Shown: positions 45,051 to 56,556, numbered from the stretch's first letter. The stretch is 64,000 bases of DNA from Inia geoffrensis (GCA_036417435.1 CM070910.1:14573501-14637500), one strand, 5' to 3'. The notes: generated by a model not told the origin, from the sequence alone. A program made the numbers and translations.

Positions 45051-45837
45051 TTTATGTTCATTCAAAATTGTTTTATCTATTCCATCCTAGTCATGGATTA
45101 AATGTATTTTCCCCAGAAGATTTATAATCCTCTCCAGTGTCCAAATCACTCAAGTCATTTCATCTAAATGCAATGAAAAAAAGGGATTCAGCAAGGGAAG
45201 CTGAGTCACTGAGACACAGCAGTGTTTGGTATATGTACTTCGGTTGGCCCATGTAGAAAGAGCAAGTCACATGTCACATCTACTCAGCAGCCACAGTGCA
45301 AACAGGCTCTCATCCCTTCAAATACAATAACATTCAATATTATTTGGTCAACTTCTTAGAGCTCTCCAAAATAACCTGCGTCCTTACCCTACTCTTCTTA
45401 CTAACCACATGTTTTGGAAAAACACCATTAGGGTGCAACTGGCACTGACATTTTCCAAATAAAACATTTATTTCTGAAAATATAAATTGTCTTATTTTTC
45501 TGTTGTAAACACTGGTTTTGTTGGCAAATGGAAATGTGAGTAGCAATTATTGTGGTGAGGCAGTTGGAGTGTCTGTGGGGTTTTTTCTTATTTCCACAGG
45601 CCCAAGGCCACAGTGATGGCTTTCCCATCAGACCTGAGTCCTGGCAACTCCCTTAGGTGCCTTCTGATGGACTTCTTGGCAACAGGACATAAGCCCACAA
45701 TGTAGATGTGTTACTCTGAGCTCCTTGAAAGCTCTTCTCTTTCCCCACAGCTGTCCATGTGCCATTGGGATTATAGTATTCGTGCTGCATTTTTATTACT
45801 ATAGGTTTCATAAGAGGTGATGTTTCACAGTATTATG
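45051..45837. other. No recognised feature
   Basis: Unassigned sequence without recognised repeat or exon. Confidence 0.4.
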
Positions 45838-46300
45838 CAGACATGACAGGATGCTCCAATCATCTATTGCCGCATCACAAACCAACCCCAAAAAATCAAT
45901 GGCCCAAAACAATACTAATTTATTAATCTCATGATTCTGTGGGTTCTGTTCATGACTGGACTCCCCCAGGTGTTTGCACTCAGCTGGAAAAGTGGTTCAA
46001 GGTTAGGCTCACCCAGAACACTGGGATGGCTGGGCCTCTCTCCCCGTGGGGTCTTAGAATCTCTCTCCAAGAAGACTAGCTGAGTCTGGTCTCTCTTGCA
46101 TAGCATCTGGGTTTCAAGAGGGTAAGTCCCAATATGCGAGTGTTTATCAAACCTCTAGCTATATTACGCCCACTGATGTCCCATTGTCCAAAGCAAGTCA
46201 CAGAGCCAAGCCCGGAGTCATTGTGGAGTGGGGAAGGATTAGACAAGGGCATTGATACCAAGAGGCATGATTCACTAGTGGCCATCCGTGTAACAGTCCA
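45838..46300 (-). repeat. Ancient LTR-like repeat, family uncertain
   Basis: CATCTATTGCCGCATCACAAACCAACCCC, CAATGGCCCAAAACAATACTAATTTATT, CATGATTCTGTGGGTTC and, later, CAAAGCAAGTCACAGAGCCAAGCCC match a common old mammalian repeat whose layout resembles reversed MaLR LTRs. I am confident it is an interspersed repeat, less so of the class. Confidence 0.5.
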
Positions 46301-46429
46301 CCCAGAGGGAGGAAAAAAATCAGTCTTTGATGATAGTGATTTAATCTAGGAACAAAGGTATTCAATATGAAAACATGATGACTGGACCTAGTAAGGGCTT
46401 AATAGTAATAATAATTTAATTAATATAAT

Positions 46430-46660
46430 AATAACTAATATATACATAGACAATTATGCTATACCAGACATTGGACTAAACATTTTGTGTTATTATTTAA
46501 CTTAACTCATAGCAACTGTAGAAGGTTTGGTACCATTGTGAATCCTCATTTTACAGAGGAGAGAACTGATGCCCAAGTATGGAAGCAAACAGTAAAAGGT
46601 AGGGGTCAGATGAGAGTCCAGTGAGCACAACTCCACGTCTACGTTCTTAATCCCCATGGT
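46430..46660 (-). repeat. MIR SINE relic
   Basis: Reverse MIR: ATACCAGACATTGGACTAAACATTTTG, CCTCATTTTACAGAGGAGAGAACTGATGCCC, head with CACGTCTACGTTCTTAATCC. Confidence 0.85.
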
Positions 46661-46994
46661 ATCAGACTTCTAAGCAAACGGTACAGGAGTCCCCACGACG
46701 GTGGCAGTAGCATGTCCTTTAACATTCAGTTGAAGTTAATCGTCCTAACTCCCTAACCGGTGAGTCTGAGTGAGCTCCTGTCCGCACAAAGATCTCTGCT
46801 GAGCAGACACCTTTCTTTCTTGGCCGCGCCCCTAGACTTCCGAGTCACCGGCTAATCCGCATACACAGATAAAGTTCCCCACTCTCCTTCAGGACAGGGC
46901 ACAGCCTGGCCAGGCCTCCACCTCCAGGGCCTGGCAATAGGCTCCTCCTTGGAGGCGGCAGAAGAACGCAGGAGGAATAACACTGGTTAGACCA
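46661..46994. other. No recognised feature; moderately GC-rich
   Basis: GC-richer than its surroundings, including CCGCGCCCC near 46823. Not long or CpG-dense enough to be called an island. No exon recognised. Confidence 0.35.
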
Positions 46995-47175
46995 CCCAGC
47001 GCCCAGGGGAGCCACCTGACACCAGTCCCTTAAGCTCCTTTAGACCGTTTCTTCAGCTTTAAAGTGAGGCTAGTAACAGTGTCTGCCTCAGAGAGTTTAA
47101 GAGAAGATTAAATTAGATAAAGCTTACAAAGCAGTCTCTGGTGCATAAATAAATGGGTACTATTGGTGTGAAGAT
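46995..47175 (+). repeat. MIR SINE relic
   Basis: Sense MIR: CCTTAAGCTCCTTTAGACCGTTTCTTCAGCTTTAAAGTGAGG, then AGAGAAGATTAAATTAGATAAAGC and GTCTCTGGTGCATAAATAAATGGG. Confidence 0.75.
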
Positions 47176-48067
47176 TAAGTGCTTTTCAGAACTTTTTTGC
47201 AACTCATCATATATGCTGAGAGGAGAGTCCAAGGGGCTTTATCATCTCTGCGGAGGACCTTCTAAGGACTATCAACAGAGCCACGTAGACCATATGTTAA
47301 CTTACTTATAAGAAACAATCAAAGAAAAGTTTTAAATAAGCTACTTGACTTAGCTGGGGGAAAAAAAAAAGAGCAGTGTGATTCTCAAAAGTATGTGGAT
47401 CACGCCTCCCAAAGTCATATATTATATATCCTCTTGGTTTATATGTCAGCTCAACCTCTGTACTGAGGGTAATAAAAATTAAATTGCATCGGTGAAGAAT
47501 CACATTGAAATGTGCTGTTTTTAATCTAGTATTTTACTTAATTTTATGTATTTTTTCTAAAAGAGGAAAAATTCAAAAACAAACACTGAGTTAAGAGTCC
47601 AGTGTTTCAAGAGGCATAGACACTTTGTAGACGTTCTCCCCATGTTTTACCAGCTTAGCATTCCTCACACTGCTGCAACCAGACACAACTAAACTCCCAT
47701 ATATATGACAGGCCGTTGTATTAAGTTTACAGAATGGAGGTACCTAGGGAAGTCTTTTAGGTTACTTACAAATTCTTCCAGTTAGTTGCTTTAAACGTTA
47801 TCACAAGCAAAAGGAAAGCGTGAAAGATATGACACTAAAATAATGCCAGCAAACTATCTTCACAATTCCAAATTGCTTGTAGATATCATTGCCCTATAAA
47901 AAGCAAAGTGTGTCTTAGAAAGCTTTTGGATAAAATGGGCAGCTCAAGTACCCATTAGAATGTCTCTTTTTCTAAAACATGAAAATTTCAGTCTTCCTAA
48001 TAAAGTCTGTTTTGAGTATTTTCTCACTTATACTCACCTTGAACCAATAATGAAAGCAACAGAGACA
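47176..48067. other. No recognised feature
   Basis: Unassigned, AT-rich. One 10-bp A run at 47362. Confidence 0.4.
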
Positions 48068-48318
48068 TTCTGGTACAGTACGAAAAGCAAGAGCTGTACG
48101 TCAGCCAGAACTGAGTGCAAATTCCACATTCTCCTACTTGCTGGTTTAACGACCTTGGGTGAGCCCCTCTTAATCACTTTAACCCTCTTTCCCCTCATCT
48201 GTAAAAATGAGAATCACGGTTCCTCCTTTAAGGACTGTTGTGAGGATTATAGGAGTTAGTGTACATGAAAATCCTTGGCACACTGGCACAGAATAGGCAT
48301 TTATTAAATGTTTTTTTT
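48068..48318 (+). repeat. MIR SINE relic, nearly full length
   Basis: Sense MIR: GTGCAAATTCCACATTCTCC head, TTAACGACCTTGGGTGAGCCCC, CCTCATCTGTAAAAATGAGAATC, GACTGTTGTGAGGATTATAGGAG and a LINE-like end GGCACAGAATAGGCATTTATTAAATG. Confidence 0.92.
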
Positions 48319-48794
48319 TCTGTCTTCTCAATAGACTTTTCTTTTTTCAAACCAATTACCCTCAAACCTACACTGCATTAGAAAAAAGTCCTTATTGAAA
48401 GCCTTAATCATTGGCAAATGTAAGCTTTGACCTAAAAGCTCTACATTAAGGGATTAAATTCTTTACAAACCTTACCAGTCAAATTAACAACCACCTTCCA
48501 TACATGGGGCAGGTGAACTACTCATACACTTCACGTTCAATATGCACTGTCACCCTCTTAGAATAAATCATCAGATTTTACACCTACTTGCATAACCAGG
48601 AACTTAATTAAAGCCAACTAATATTTTTTAGGAGCATAACAGTTGATTCACAACTGCATTTGCCATCAAGACTGCCTTGTGAGCTTAATCCCTCCTCTAC
48701 TAAAAATTATAAGGTACCAATCACTCTTTTTCTCTGTTTTCCAAGGTAAAGGTCAATCAGGTCATTAAGCACACAGAGCTATTACAATGCACCC
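48319..48794. other. No recognised feature
   Basis: Unassigned AT-rich sequence. Confidence 0.4.
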
Positions 48795-48870
48795 ATTTTC
48801 AAAAGGAGAAACTGCTGTCCCAAGGACTAGAACCCGCTCTCCTGATTCTCAATCCACTGTACACTGTATC
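48795..48870 (-). repeat. MIR fragment (weak)
   Basis: CCATTTTCAAAAGGAGAAACTGCTGTCCCAAGG then TCTCCTGATTCTCAATCCACTGTACAC resemble the core and head of reverse MIR with a deletion between. Confidence 0.5.
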
Positions 48871-49070
48871 AGATTATTAAGTCTTTTCTGTGAGCAGCCT
48901 TAAATCCTTTTTGTTAACTCAGGGACAGGGGAGGGAACAGAGTAGAGTAGACATTGTGGATTGGCACTCAATATCCATTTCTCCCTTCTTGTGGTGCAGT
49001 ATTTTTCAAACTGCCAGTTGCCATCCATTAGTCATGAAGTCAACTTGGTGGGTCAAGACCAGCATTTCTT

Positions 49071-49408
49071 TCTTTTTTTTTTTTTAATTAATTAATTTAT
49101 TTATTTTTGGCTGTGTTGGATCTTCGCTGCTGCGCATGGGCTTTTCTTTAGTTGCAGCGAGCGGGGGCTACTCTTCATCGTGGTGTGCAGGCTTCTCATT
49201 GCAGTGGCTTCTCTTGTTGTGGAGCACGGGATCTAGGCACACGGGCTTCAGTAGTCATGGCTCGCAGGCTCTAGAGCACAGGCTCAGTAGTTGTGGCACA
49301 CGGGCTTAGTTGCTCCGCGGCACGTGGGATCTTCCCAGACCAGGGCTTGAACCCGTGTCCCCTGCATTGGCAGGCGGATTCTTAACCTCTGCACCACCAG
49401 GGAAGTCC
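49071..49408 (-). mobile_element. CHR-1-type SINE, long form, reverse
   Basis: Poly-T then TTTTTGGCTGTGTTGGATCTTCG, GCGAGCGGGGGCTACTC and, at the right end, CACCAGGGAAGTCCC. An exact 17-bp TSD lies at 49054-49070 and 49409-49425. Long-form body like the copies at 3305 and 62980. Confidence 0.97.
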
Positions 49409-49425
49409 CAAGACCAGCATTTCTT

Positions 49426-50489
49426 AATGGAGTGGAGTAGCCTAGATTAGCATAGAATTGCACAGCATAGACTAGGATAGAAGCCATCATGGGGCATCAC
49501 ATTGTCTTGTGAATCTTTTATTTCAGTTAGACATGAATGTGACTGCGGGTATGTGTGAGTCAAATGAATTTTACAGTAGAGTATGTCTTAAAGTTTGAAA
49601 CACATTGTTCTGGTATGCTTTTCTGTACCTCTGACATTGGGAAGCTAAGTACTCTTGTTTCCTAGAATCCCTTGAGAAAAGATTCCGGGTATAATTTGTG
49701 TTTAGCCAGTCGGAGGCCCAAGGGTGTAATTTGGAAGATGGCAGTGGTCACACCTCTACTGCCACAGCTATTTTTCTTAGCAAGCTTGTCACAGACACTT
49801 TGCGTCTTCTGGGGCTTCATTAGCAGAGGTCCCACCATACGGTCATAAGATCCCTGGGTACCGAGAGGCAAGACGCAAGGCATCCATTTCCTGGCCCAGA
49901 CGGCAGCAGTGGCAGTGAGGTTCTGGAGTTAGCAGCAGTAGGGGAGCCACTCCGAAAACCTGAAAACGGTGGCTTCCAGAACTTGGTGATATCAATGAGA
50001 TTCTGGATCCACTGGCTTCCTGGTTGCAGAGGTAGCAGCAGCCGTCTTGGTGGTTTAGGTCTGTAATGGGCCTCTGGAAATTGCTATGGAAAGTTCAACT
50101 TCAAGTCTGTCCCTTCAGCCTCCACACAATTCTACAATCCACTTAAGACCGTGTAATAAGTCCCTTCTCGCTTAAGCTACTTGGAATACCATCTATTCCG
50201 TACCCTGTGGAAACTGATAGGAAATGGAAAAAAAAAATAAAATATTTTTTTGATATTCAATATTATACTGGAATCTAGTTATGAGCCTCTATAAAGAACT
50301 CTGGAAAGGAGCAGAAAAAATCAAGTAATTTGTGAGTTATAGATATTTTCCGTTTTGTTTTGTGGTTTTGTGTTTTTCAGGTCTTATATCACCAAGTGAT
50401 CAATAGTTGTTGACTGACTGATTGATAAAAACCACATGTTGGAAAATACATACATGGTACTTTCATAACTAGTTGCAAGGAGAATGAAC
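49426..50489. other. Mostly unassigned; possible old repeat at 49640-50220
   Basis: A passage ending CTCGCTTAAGCTACTTGGAATACC resembles the end of an old interspersed repeat that I cannot name. Just after the SINE, 49433-49480 has a loose TAGCATAGAAT-like repetition of about 10 bp. Confidence 0.35.
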
Positions 50490-50925
50490 GAATCTGTCTT
50501 AGGTCAGGCTTCCCAGAAAGACTCTGAGATGGGAATGTGGATGTAGGGAGTTTGTTGAATTGCACATTCAGTACAAAACCTGTAAGGAAATAAGAAAGCA
50601 GAACTGGGCAGAGGAAGCAGTTGCACTGTGATGCGGTTACAACAAAGACCTTAGCTGATCTTATTGGGGGAGGAAGGAATTCTGAATCGGAGATGATCCT
50701 TCAGAGAGGTCCTGTATTGAGGGCAGAAGACCAGGTATTTGTCGTCCCTCATTGACCAGTCATTGGATTCAATGCTTGGGAAGGGTCTGAGACCCAGGGT
50801 GAGGTATCCCTTCAGCCAAGGGCGCGTCCTTGCCAGGGACTCAGCTGTGGGTTTTCAGGAGCCAGTAGCTCTGGGCAGCTGGAGGATGAGTGCTTCAGTC
50901 CTGAAGGGGGGACCTAGGTAGTGAA
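50490..50925. repeat. Unnamed old interspersed-repeat-like segment
   Basis: GTCAGGCTTCCCAGAAAGACTCTGAGATGGGAATGTGG followed by GGGAGTTTGTTGAATTGCAC has the layout of a widespread old mammalian repeat. I recognise the style but not the family name. Confidence 0.4.
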
Positions 50926-51498
50926 CCACAGCACCTGCTCAGGAGCCAGAGAGGTTTCATCATGTCTGGCAGCTTCCTCTGCGTCTTGTAAATACATTCA
51001 GTCCAGTCCATACGGGAAAAGAGGAAAGGTACGTTTTCAGTAGATAAATGACTTTCAGCATGACTGTAACAATAAAATCTATTTTCCACTTAGCAATACA
51101 TCCAGCTAAGCATGTTTTTCAAATAGAATTTGTGAGTCTGGAGCCAGAGAGCATGAGTGTAAGCTTTGTCCCCTGTGTTCTGTTTCCAGGTCAATGGTGG
51201 ACATGATCGCTCCACTTTTGTTTATGGGCCATTACCACTTTGAGGAGGAGAATTTTTTTATGCCATCCTCTACCCTACTTTCTGCTACGTCAAGAATTAA
51301 CCACAAGGCAATTTTATGAAAAGGAAAACTCATGGGACCAGGATTCAGGGAACCTCCCTCTTTTCTCTCTCTCTCTCCTTCTCTCTCCCTCTCATTTCCT
51401 AGGAATAACCATACCTGCCCCACTGTATAGATCAAAACAAAGGAGTGTCCAGGAAAATAGTGTGGTATAAGAATTACAATACACCTGTAAGCTCTTCT

Positions 51499-51554
51499 TT
51501 TTATTGAAGTAGAGTTGATGTACAATGTCTCAGGTGTACAGCAAAGCGATTCAG

Positions 51555-51617
<63 letters not shown>

Positions 51618-51805
51618 TTTTTCAGATTCTTTTTCATTGTAGGTTATTACAAGATTTTGAATATAATTCCTTGTGCTACACAATCGGTTCTTTATCTATT
51701 TTATATATAGTAATGTGTATCTGTTAATCCCAAATTCCCAATTTATACCTCCCTCCGCCTTTCCCTTTGGTAACTATGAGTTTGTTTCCTATGCCTGTGA
51801 GTCTA
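51499..51805 (-). mobile_element. L1 3' UTR insertion, 5'-truncated, with (TA)n
   Basis: Reverse cetartiodactyl L1 tail: TTTTTATTGAAGTAGAGTTGATG, GTGTACAGCAAAGCGATTCAG, GTAGGTTATTACAAGATTTTG, TATATATAGTAATGTGTATCTG, CCCTTTGGTAACTATGAG. A weak TSD TAAGCTCTT against TAAGCTTTT flanks it. A 59-bp (TA)n lies at 51557-51615, at the TA-rich spot normal for this L1 tail. Confidence 0.9.
51557..51615. repeat. (TA)n microsatellite inside an L1 tail
   Basis: Uninterrupted TA run of 59 bp. Confidence 0.98.
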
Positions 51806-51961
51806 TAAGCTTTTATCATTAACAGTCATCTGCCCACTTTAAAATTACTCATACAAATCATCATGCAGTAAGAACCAATCCAATCATCATACAGTTTATG
51901 TTTGGGGACATAAAGAGAGAAAGAGCCAGCCCCTTTCAATATTCAAACTCCATCCCATTTG

Positions 51962-52037
51962 CTGATTCACTCACACATTCAACAAATGCTCATTGAGCAT
52001 CAACTATGGGCTAAACACTAGATGCACAGTGAACAAG
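51962..52037 (-). repeat. L2 relic segment 1 (3' terminus)
   Basis: Reverse L2 end: TTCACTCACACATTCAACAAATGCTCATTGAGCATCAACTATGGGC, then GCACAGTGAACAAGCC. Likely the 3' end of the L2 that continues, interrupted, to 57545. Confidence 0.8.
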
Positions 52038-52044
52038 CCTGTAG

Positions 52045-52212
52045 GAGGCAACATGGCTGAAAGTGAACACTGTGGACCTAGAAGTAAGAGTAGCCCAGCT
52101 TTCAGCTCCAGCTTAGGTGGCTATAACCTTCACTTCTCTGAGTCTTGGTGTTTCTTTGCCCATGAAAAGGGATAGAGCCATAAGGGACTGTTGTAAATAA
52201 GTGCTGGTAGAG
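52045..52212 (+). repeat. MIR SINE relic
   Basis: Sense MIR: GTGAACACTGTGGACCTAGAAG, CCTTCACTTCTCTGAGTCTTGGTGTTTC, TAAGGGACTGTTGTAAATAAGTGCTGG. Confidence 0.7.
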
Positions 52213-52276
52213 TTACACACAAGACACCATGGAAACCCATAGGTGGGTGACCTAACCTAGACTCAGAATAGCAGGG

Positions 52277-53219
52277 ATGGCCATTCTGACCGGTGTGAGA
52301 TGATATCTCATTGTAGTTTTGATTTGCATTTCTCTAATGATTAATGATGTTGAGCATTCTTTCATGTGTTCGTTGGCAATCTGTATATCTTCTTTGGAGA
52401 AATGTCTATTCAAAAAATCTAGAAACAATAAATGCTGGAGAGGGTGTGGAGAAAAGGGAACCCTCTTGCACTGCTGGTGGGAATGTAAATTGAAACAGCC
52501 ACTATGGAGAACAGTATGGAGGTTCCTTAAAAAACTACAAATAGAACTACCATACGACCCAGCAATCCCACTACTGGGCATATACCCTGAGAAAACCATA
52601 ATTCTAAAAGAGTCATGTACCACAATGTTCATTGCAGCTCTATTTACAATAGCCAGGACATGGAAGCAACCTAAGTGTCCATCATCGGATGAATGGATAA
52701 AGAAGATGTGGCACATATATACGAAGGAATATTACTGAGCCATAAAAAGAAACGAAATTGAGATACTTGTAATGAGGTGGATGGACCTAGAGTCTGTCAT
52801 ACAGAGTGAAGTAAGTCAGAAAGAGAAAAACAAATACCCTATGCTAACACATATATATGGAATCTAAGAGAAAAAAAAAAAGTCATGAAGAACCTAGGAA
52901 TAAGATGGGAATAAAGATACAGACCTACTAGAGGATATGGGGAGGGGGAAGGGTAAGCTGTGACAAGTGAGAGAGTGGCATGATCATATATACACTACCA
53001 AACGTAAAATAGCTAGTGGGAAGCAGCCGCATAGCACAGGGAGATCAGCTCACTGGTTTGTGACCACCTAGAGGGGTGGGATACAGAGGGTGGGAGGGAG
53101 GGAGACACAAGAGGGAAGAGATATGGGAACATATGTATATGTATAACTGATTCACTTTGTTATAAAGCAGAAACACACCATTGTAAAGCAATTATACTCC
53201 AATAAAGATGTTAAAAAAA
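52277..53219 (+). mobile_element. L1 LINE with 5' inversion (twin priming)
   Basis: The body 52412-53219 is sense L1: ORF2 C-terminus (AACCCTCTTGCACTGCTGG near 52458), 3' UTR and tail (TTATACTCCAATAAAGATG plus poly-A). The leading part 52277-52411 is L1 ORF2 in reverse orientation. Reverse-complemented, it ends in GGCCAT just where the sense part resumes, so only a few bases are lost. An exact 10-bp TSD AATAGCAGGG lies at 52267-52276 and 53220-53229. Both parts are close to the young L1 at 31132. It is dead because of truncation and inversion. Confidence 0.95.
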
Positions 53220-53229
53220 AATAGCAGGG

Positions 53230-53572
53230 AAAACTCTTTGGTGAGGGTAACATCCAAACAGAGACCCTAGAATAAGCAGGAATCAGTCAAGTGTGGGAAG
53301 AAAGACAGACAGTCCAAAAGGTCAGCAGTTGCAAAGCCCTGGAGGGAAGAAAGCACTGGGGAGACTGCAAATATTGTTTTATAGGAAGTATAACATCCAT
53401 AGAGGAGAAGGTGAGGAAGACAGCCCTGTGTGCTGTGCCAGCAAGGCTGGCCGCTATCCAGAGAGCAGAGAGAACAGTTGATGCGCATAAAGCAAGGAGT
53501 CATGGGATCCTATTTGTATTTTTTTAAGTGATCACTCTGACTACAATGGAGAAGGGAGAGGACAGTCCCTCA
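53230..53572 (-). repeat. L2 relic segment 2 (3' coding region)
   Basis: Reverse L2: AGCAGTTGCAAAGCCCTGG, AAGCAAGGAGTCATGGGATCC and TTAAGTGATCACTCTGACTACAATGG. Continues from the sequence before the inverted L1 (52216-52276), which reads as L2 across the insertion. Confidence 0.75.
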
Positions 53573-53599
53573 TGCCAGGGACATTAAAGCAGAGACTGA

Positions 53600-53715
53600 G
53601 TGAGTTAGAGATAATGGTGTGTAACCCACTGTGAGTTAGAGATAATGTTGTGTAACCCACTGTGGTGTTAATGGTGTATAATGGTGTATAGTGGTGTTAA
53701 TGGTATATAATGGAT
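53600..53715. repeat. 31-bp minisatellite duplication plus GGTGTATAAT-type repeats
   Basis: Unit GTGAGTTAGAGATAATG...TGTAACCCACT (31 bp) occurs at 53600-53630 and 53631-53661 with one mismatch. It is followed by degenerate units such as GGTGTTAATGGTGTATAAT to about 53715. Confidence 0.92.
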
Positions 53716-53754
53716 AGATGAGGGAGAAGGCGGGTGGTGGAAGAGACAGGATTT

Positions 53755-53990
53755 AATCACATTCACTGAGCTCTTGTAACACCCATGTTCCAAGCTATGC
53801 ACCTTGTATACGTCAACTCACTGAATCGTTACAAGGACTGTATGAGGAAAATGCTCTTGCTATTTCTGTTATAGTCCTGAAGCAGCACAGTGTTCAAAAA
53901 GGTTAATCAAGTAGCCCAAGTCCCTCACGAGAGCCTGTATTTGAACCCCAGTCTATTTTGCTCATACCCTGTGTGTGCCTCCTCCACACC
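53755..53990 (-). repeat. MIR SINE relic
   Basis: Reverse MIR: ATTCACTGAGCTCTTGTAAC, TCAACTCACTGAATCGTTACAAGGAC, GCCCAAGTCCCTCACGAGAGCCTGTATTTGAACCCC. Confidence 0.82.
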
Positions 53991-54104
53991 ATACTGCTGC
54001 ATAGATGGGTGCACAGATCAGGACAAAGGTCTTATGTAGAGAGAAAAAAGCTGGCATCATTACCACACAGAAGATCATTAAAGCCATGAGAACAGGAGGA
54101 ACTG

Positions 54105-54203
54105 GTTAGCAATATTTAAAGGCACTGAATATTCCCTATGTTCCAGGATATTTTCTAAAAGCTTATCATTACTTAATCCTTACAGCAACCTTATAAGAGA
54201 GTG
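54105..54203 (-). repeat. MIR relic, left part (split by MLT1)
   Basis: CTATGTTCCAGGATATTTTCTAAAAGC and TTACTTAATCCTTACAGCAACCTTATAAGAG are reverse MIR. The remainder lies beyond the MLT1 at 54697. Confidence 0.85.
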
Positions 54204-54459
54204 TGTTAGTTTCCTAGGACTTCATTAACAAAGTTCCACAAACTGAGTGGCTTCAACAACAGAAATTTATCATCTCACAGTTCTGGAGGCCAGAAGTGTG
54301 AAACCAAGGTATTGGCAGGATTGGTTCTTTCAGAGGGTTGTGAGAAACAAACCGTTCCATGCCTCTCTCCCAGCTTCTGGTGTCTTGCTGGCAACATGTG
54401 GCATCTTCAACTTTAGCTACATCCCCCCAGTCTCCGCCTTCATCTTCACGGGGTGTTTT

Positions 54460-54502
<43 letters not shown>

Positions 54503-54696
54503 TTTCTCTGTGTCCAAATTTCTCCTTTTTATAAGGACACCTGACATACTGGACTAAGGTCCACCCTAATCACCTCATCTTAATTTGATCATCTATCAGC
54601 AAAGCCCCTATTTCCAAACGAGATCACATTCACAGGGTACTGAGAGTTAGGACTTTAATGTCTTGGTGCGGGGGGGACACAATTCAACCCATAACG
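54204..54696 (-). repeat. MLT1-type MaLR solo LTR with (GT)n expansion
   Basis: Reverse MLT1: TGTTAGTTTCCTAGGACTTC, GAGTGGCTTCAACAACAGAAATTTATC, TCACAGTTCTGGAGGCCAGAAG, TAAGGACACCTGACATACTGG and GGGGGGACACAATTCAACCCATAAC. A (GT)n run occupies about 54463-54501 where MLT1 carries CCTGTGTGTCTCTGTG. It is an old endogenous-retrovirus-like solo LTR with no viral genes. Confidence 0.9.
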
Positions 54697-54790
54697 GGTA
54701 GGTATCTTACGTCTATTTTACAGATGAGGAACCTGAGGCACAGGGAGATAAGTAACTTGCCTGAAGTCAACGGCTAACGCACTGGAGAGT
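54697..54790 (-). repeat. MIR relic, right part
   Basis: Continues the MIR from 54203: GTAGGTATCTTACGTCTATTTTACAGATGAGGAACCTGAGGCACAGGGAGATAAGTAACTTGCC. Confidence 0.9.
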
Positions 54791-54794
54791 GTAT

Positions 54795-56556
54795 GAAGTA
54801 TGGTGAAAAGGGACTAAGACAGACCCCAGTGGAACACTTAAAACATCCAAGAGACAGACATGAGATCCCACTTCTGTGACCACAGTAGATGGACCAGAAA
54901 TGGGTGCCTGATCCAAAGAAAACCTATCTACAGGCTTGTCGCTGCTGGCCTGCAAGGTGAGTGACATGGTGTAAAAGTGTTGCTCGCCCTGAAGAGTCAT
55001 GGATTAAGCCCACCAAGTTCTCCCTCCGGGGGCAAAACACAGAGAGACAGAGCAAGAGCCGTTAATGGTGGGAGCAGAAATGGGACGTATAGAAAAGCCA
55101 GGAAGTACTAGGAAACATAAGGAAGAGGAAGCCCAGAATAAGCGAGAGCAGGTGCTACAGGCGGAGAGAAGCAGCAGAGGTGGAGAAGTTGAATCATCCG
55201 GCATCAAAGGACACCAGTGTTCGTGGGATGGGTAAGAGAATCCAGCCGCGGCAGCTGCACGGCACCCTGAAACTGGCACTCCAGTTCCTGGACTAACAAC
55301 TTGTTCCAGTTTATGGGATGTGTGACTGATCTTCACGGGGTTCTGACTGTGAGGTCAAGATTCCCACCCACAGTTATACCCACACGTAATCCTTCCACAA
55401 ATCTCTCATTTCAATTTTGTGTCTGATAACCTTAAAATAATCTAACCCAAGAGCCCAGAGAGGCAGGAGAAAAAGGAGTTGAATGTCTGTCACAGTATGG
55501 GAGTTAATGGAAGAGAATGTTTCAAGAAGGAAGTGGTCAATTGAATCAAATGTTACAGAAAGATCAAGTAAGACGAGCACTTTAAAAGGAACAGAGATTT
55601 GCTCACAAAAATGTGAGAGTTGGGTAAGTGGACAGAGAAGCCAGGTTGCCATGGATGATGGCATGAATGGGAGGTAAGACCAGAAAGTCAGCAATACAAA
55701 CCCTACTTTCAAGTGGTTCTACTGTGAAGAGAGAGAAAAATAAGGCTCTCAGTTGCGGAGTACAAGGAGTGATATTTTTTAAGGTGAAAGAGATTTGAGC
55801 ATATTTAAAGGCTGATGGAAATAAGCCACTAACGAAGGCAAGGTTGAAGACAGCCGAGAGAAGAAAACAACTAATAGGACTAAGATGCTGGAGATGCAAG
55901 AGGCCAGGGAGAGGGAATAACCCAAGACAGGAGGAGAGAAGGAGGCAACAAAGGGCGGGCACGCGTATGAGGCTATGTTAGGATCAGATATTAAAGGTGT
56001 TTCCTGTAATGGCTTCTATTTTCTGGGTGAAATAGAAAATGAGATTATCTGCTGACAGTGAAGAAGGAAAAGACAAGGTAAAAGCCTCGAGGCAATGGAG
56101 AATCTTTGCAATAGTCATTTTGGAGAATGGCAGTGAGATCTAACCAGGAAAACGGTGAAGGATTACCAATTGGTACAAAGGGCTCAAGGGAAATCAAAGG
56201 CCGTGGATTTGGCATACCAGTTAGCTGTGCTTTCATGTGATTTCCTCCAGTCTCCTTCAGCGGGGCAGGAAAAGCAGCAAAAACATTGGTAGCTGGGATT
56301 AATTCCAAGCTGAGGGCAGAAGGGCAAGGGAACAAGAAGTTTAAGGTGTTAGGAAGAGAATGACTGAGGAAATATGTCGGCTGGCTCCAGAGGGAGTGAA
56401 GACGAGCAGGTCTAGTAGGGAGAAAATATGAGGACCAAGGGATCTCAGAGAACAGTTATTTGGGAGTAAGAGATAGAGTTCTGCAATAATAAGAGGCTAT
56501 GGAGAATTTAAGCTTGCAGAGGTGGAGGAGTTCTAGGTGATTCGAAGATCCTGAAT
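54795..56556 (-). repeat. L2 relic segment 3 (reverse transcriptase region)
   Basis: A decayed L2 ORF2 on the minus strand. Minus translation within 55374-55712 contains VLLDLSVTFDSIDHFLLE, the RT motif A region of CR1/L2 enzymes (usually LDLSAAFDTVDH). Minus translation within 55603-55962 contains VSGLFPSAFKYAQI, the upstream motif usually reading GxFPxxFKxAxV. Left-end CAGACCCCAGTGGAACACTT is the L2 'CCCTGGGGCACTCC' block. Stops and frameshifts abolish function. Confidence 0.85.
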
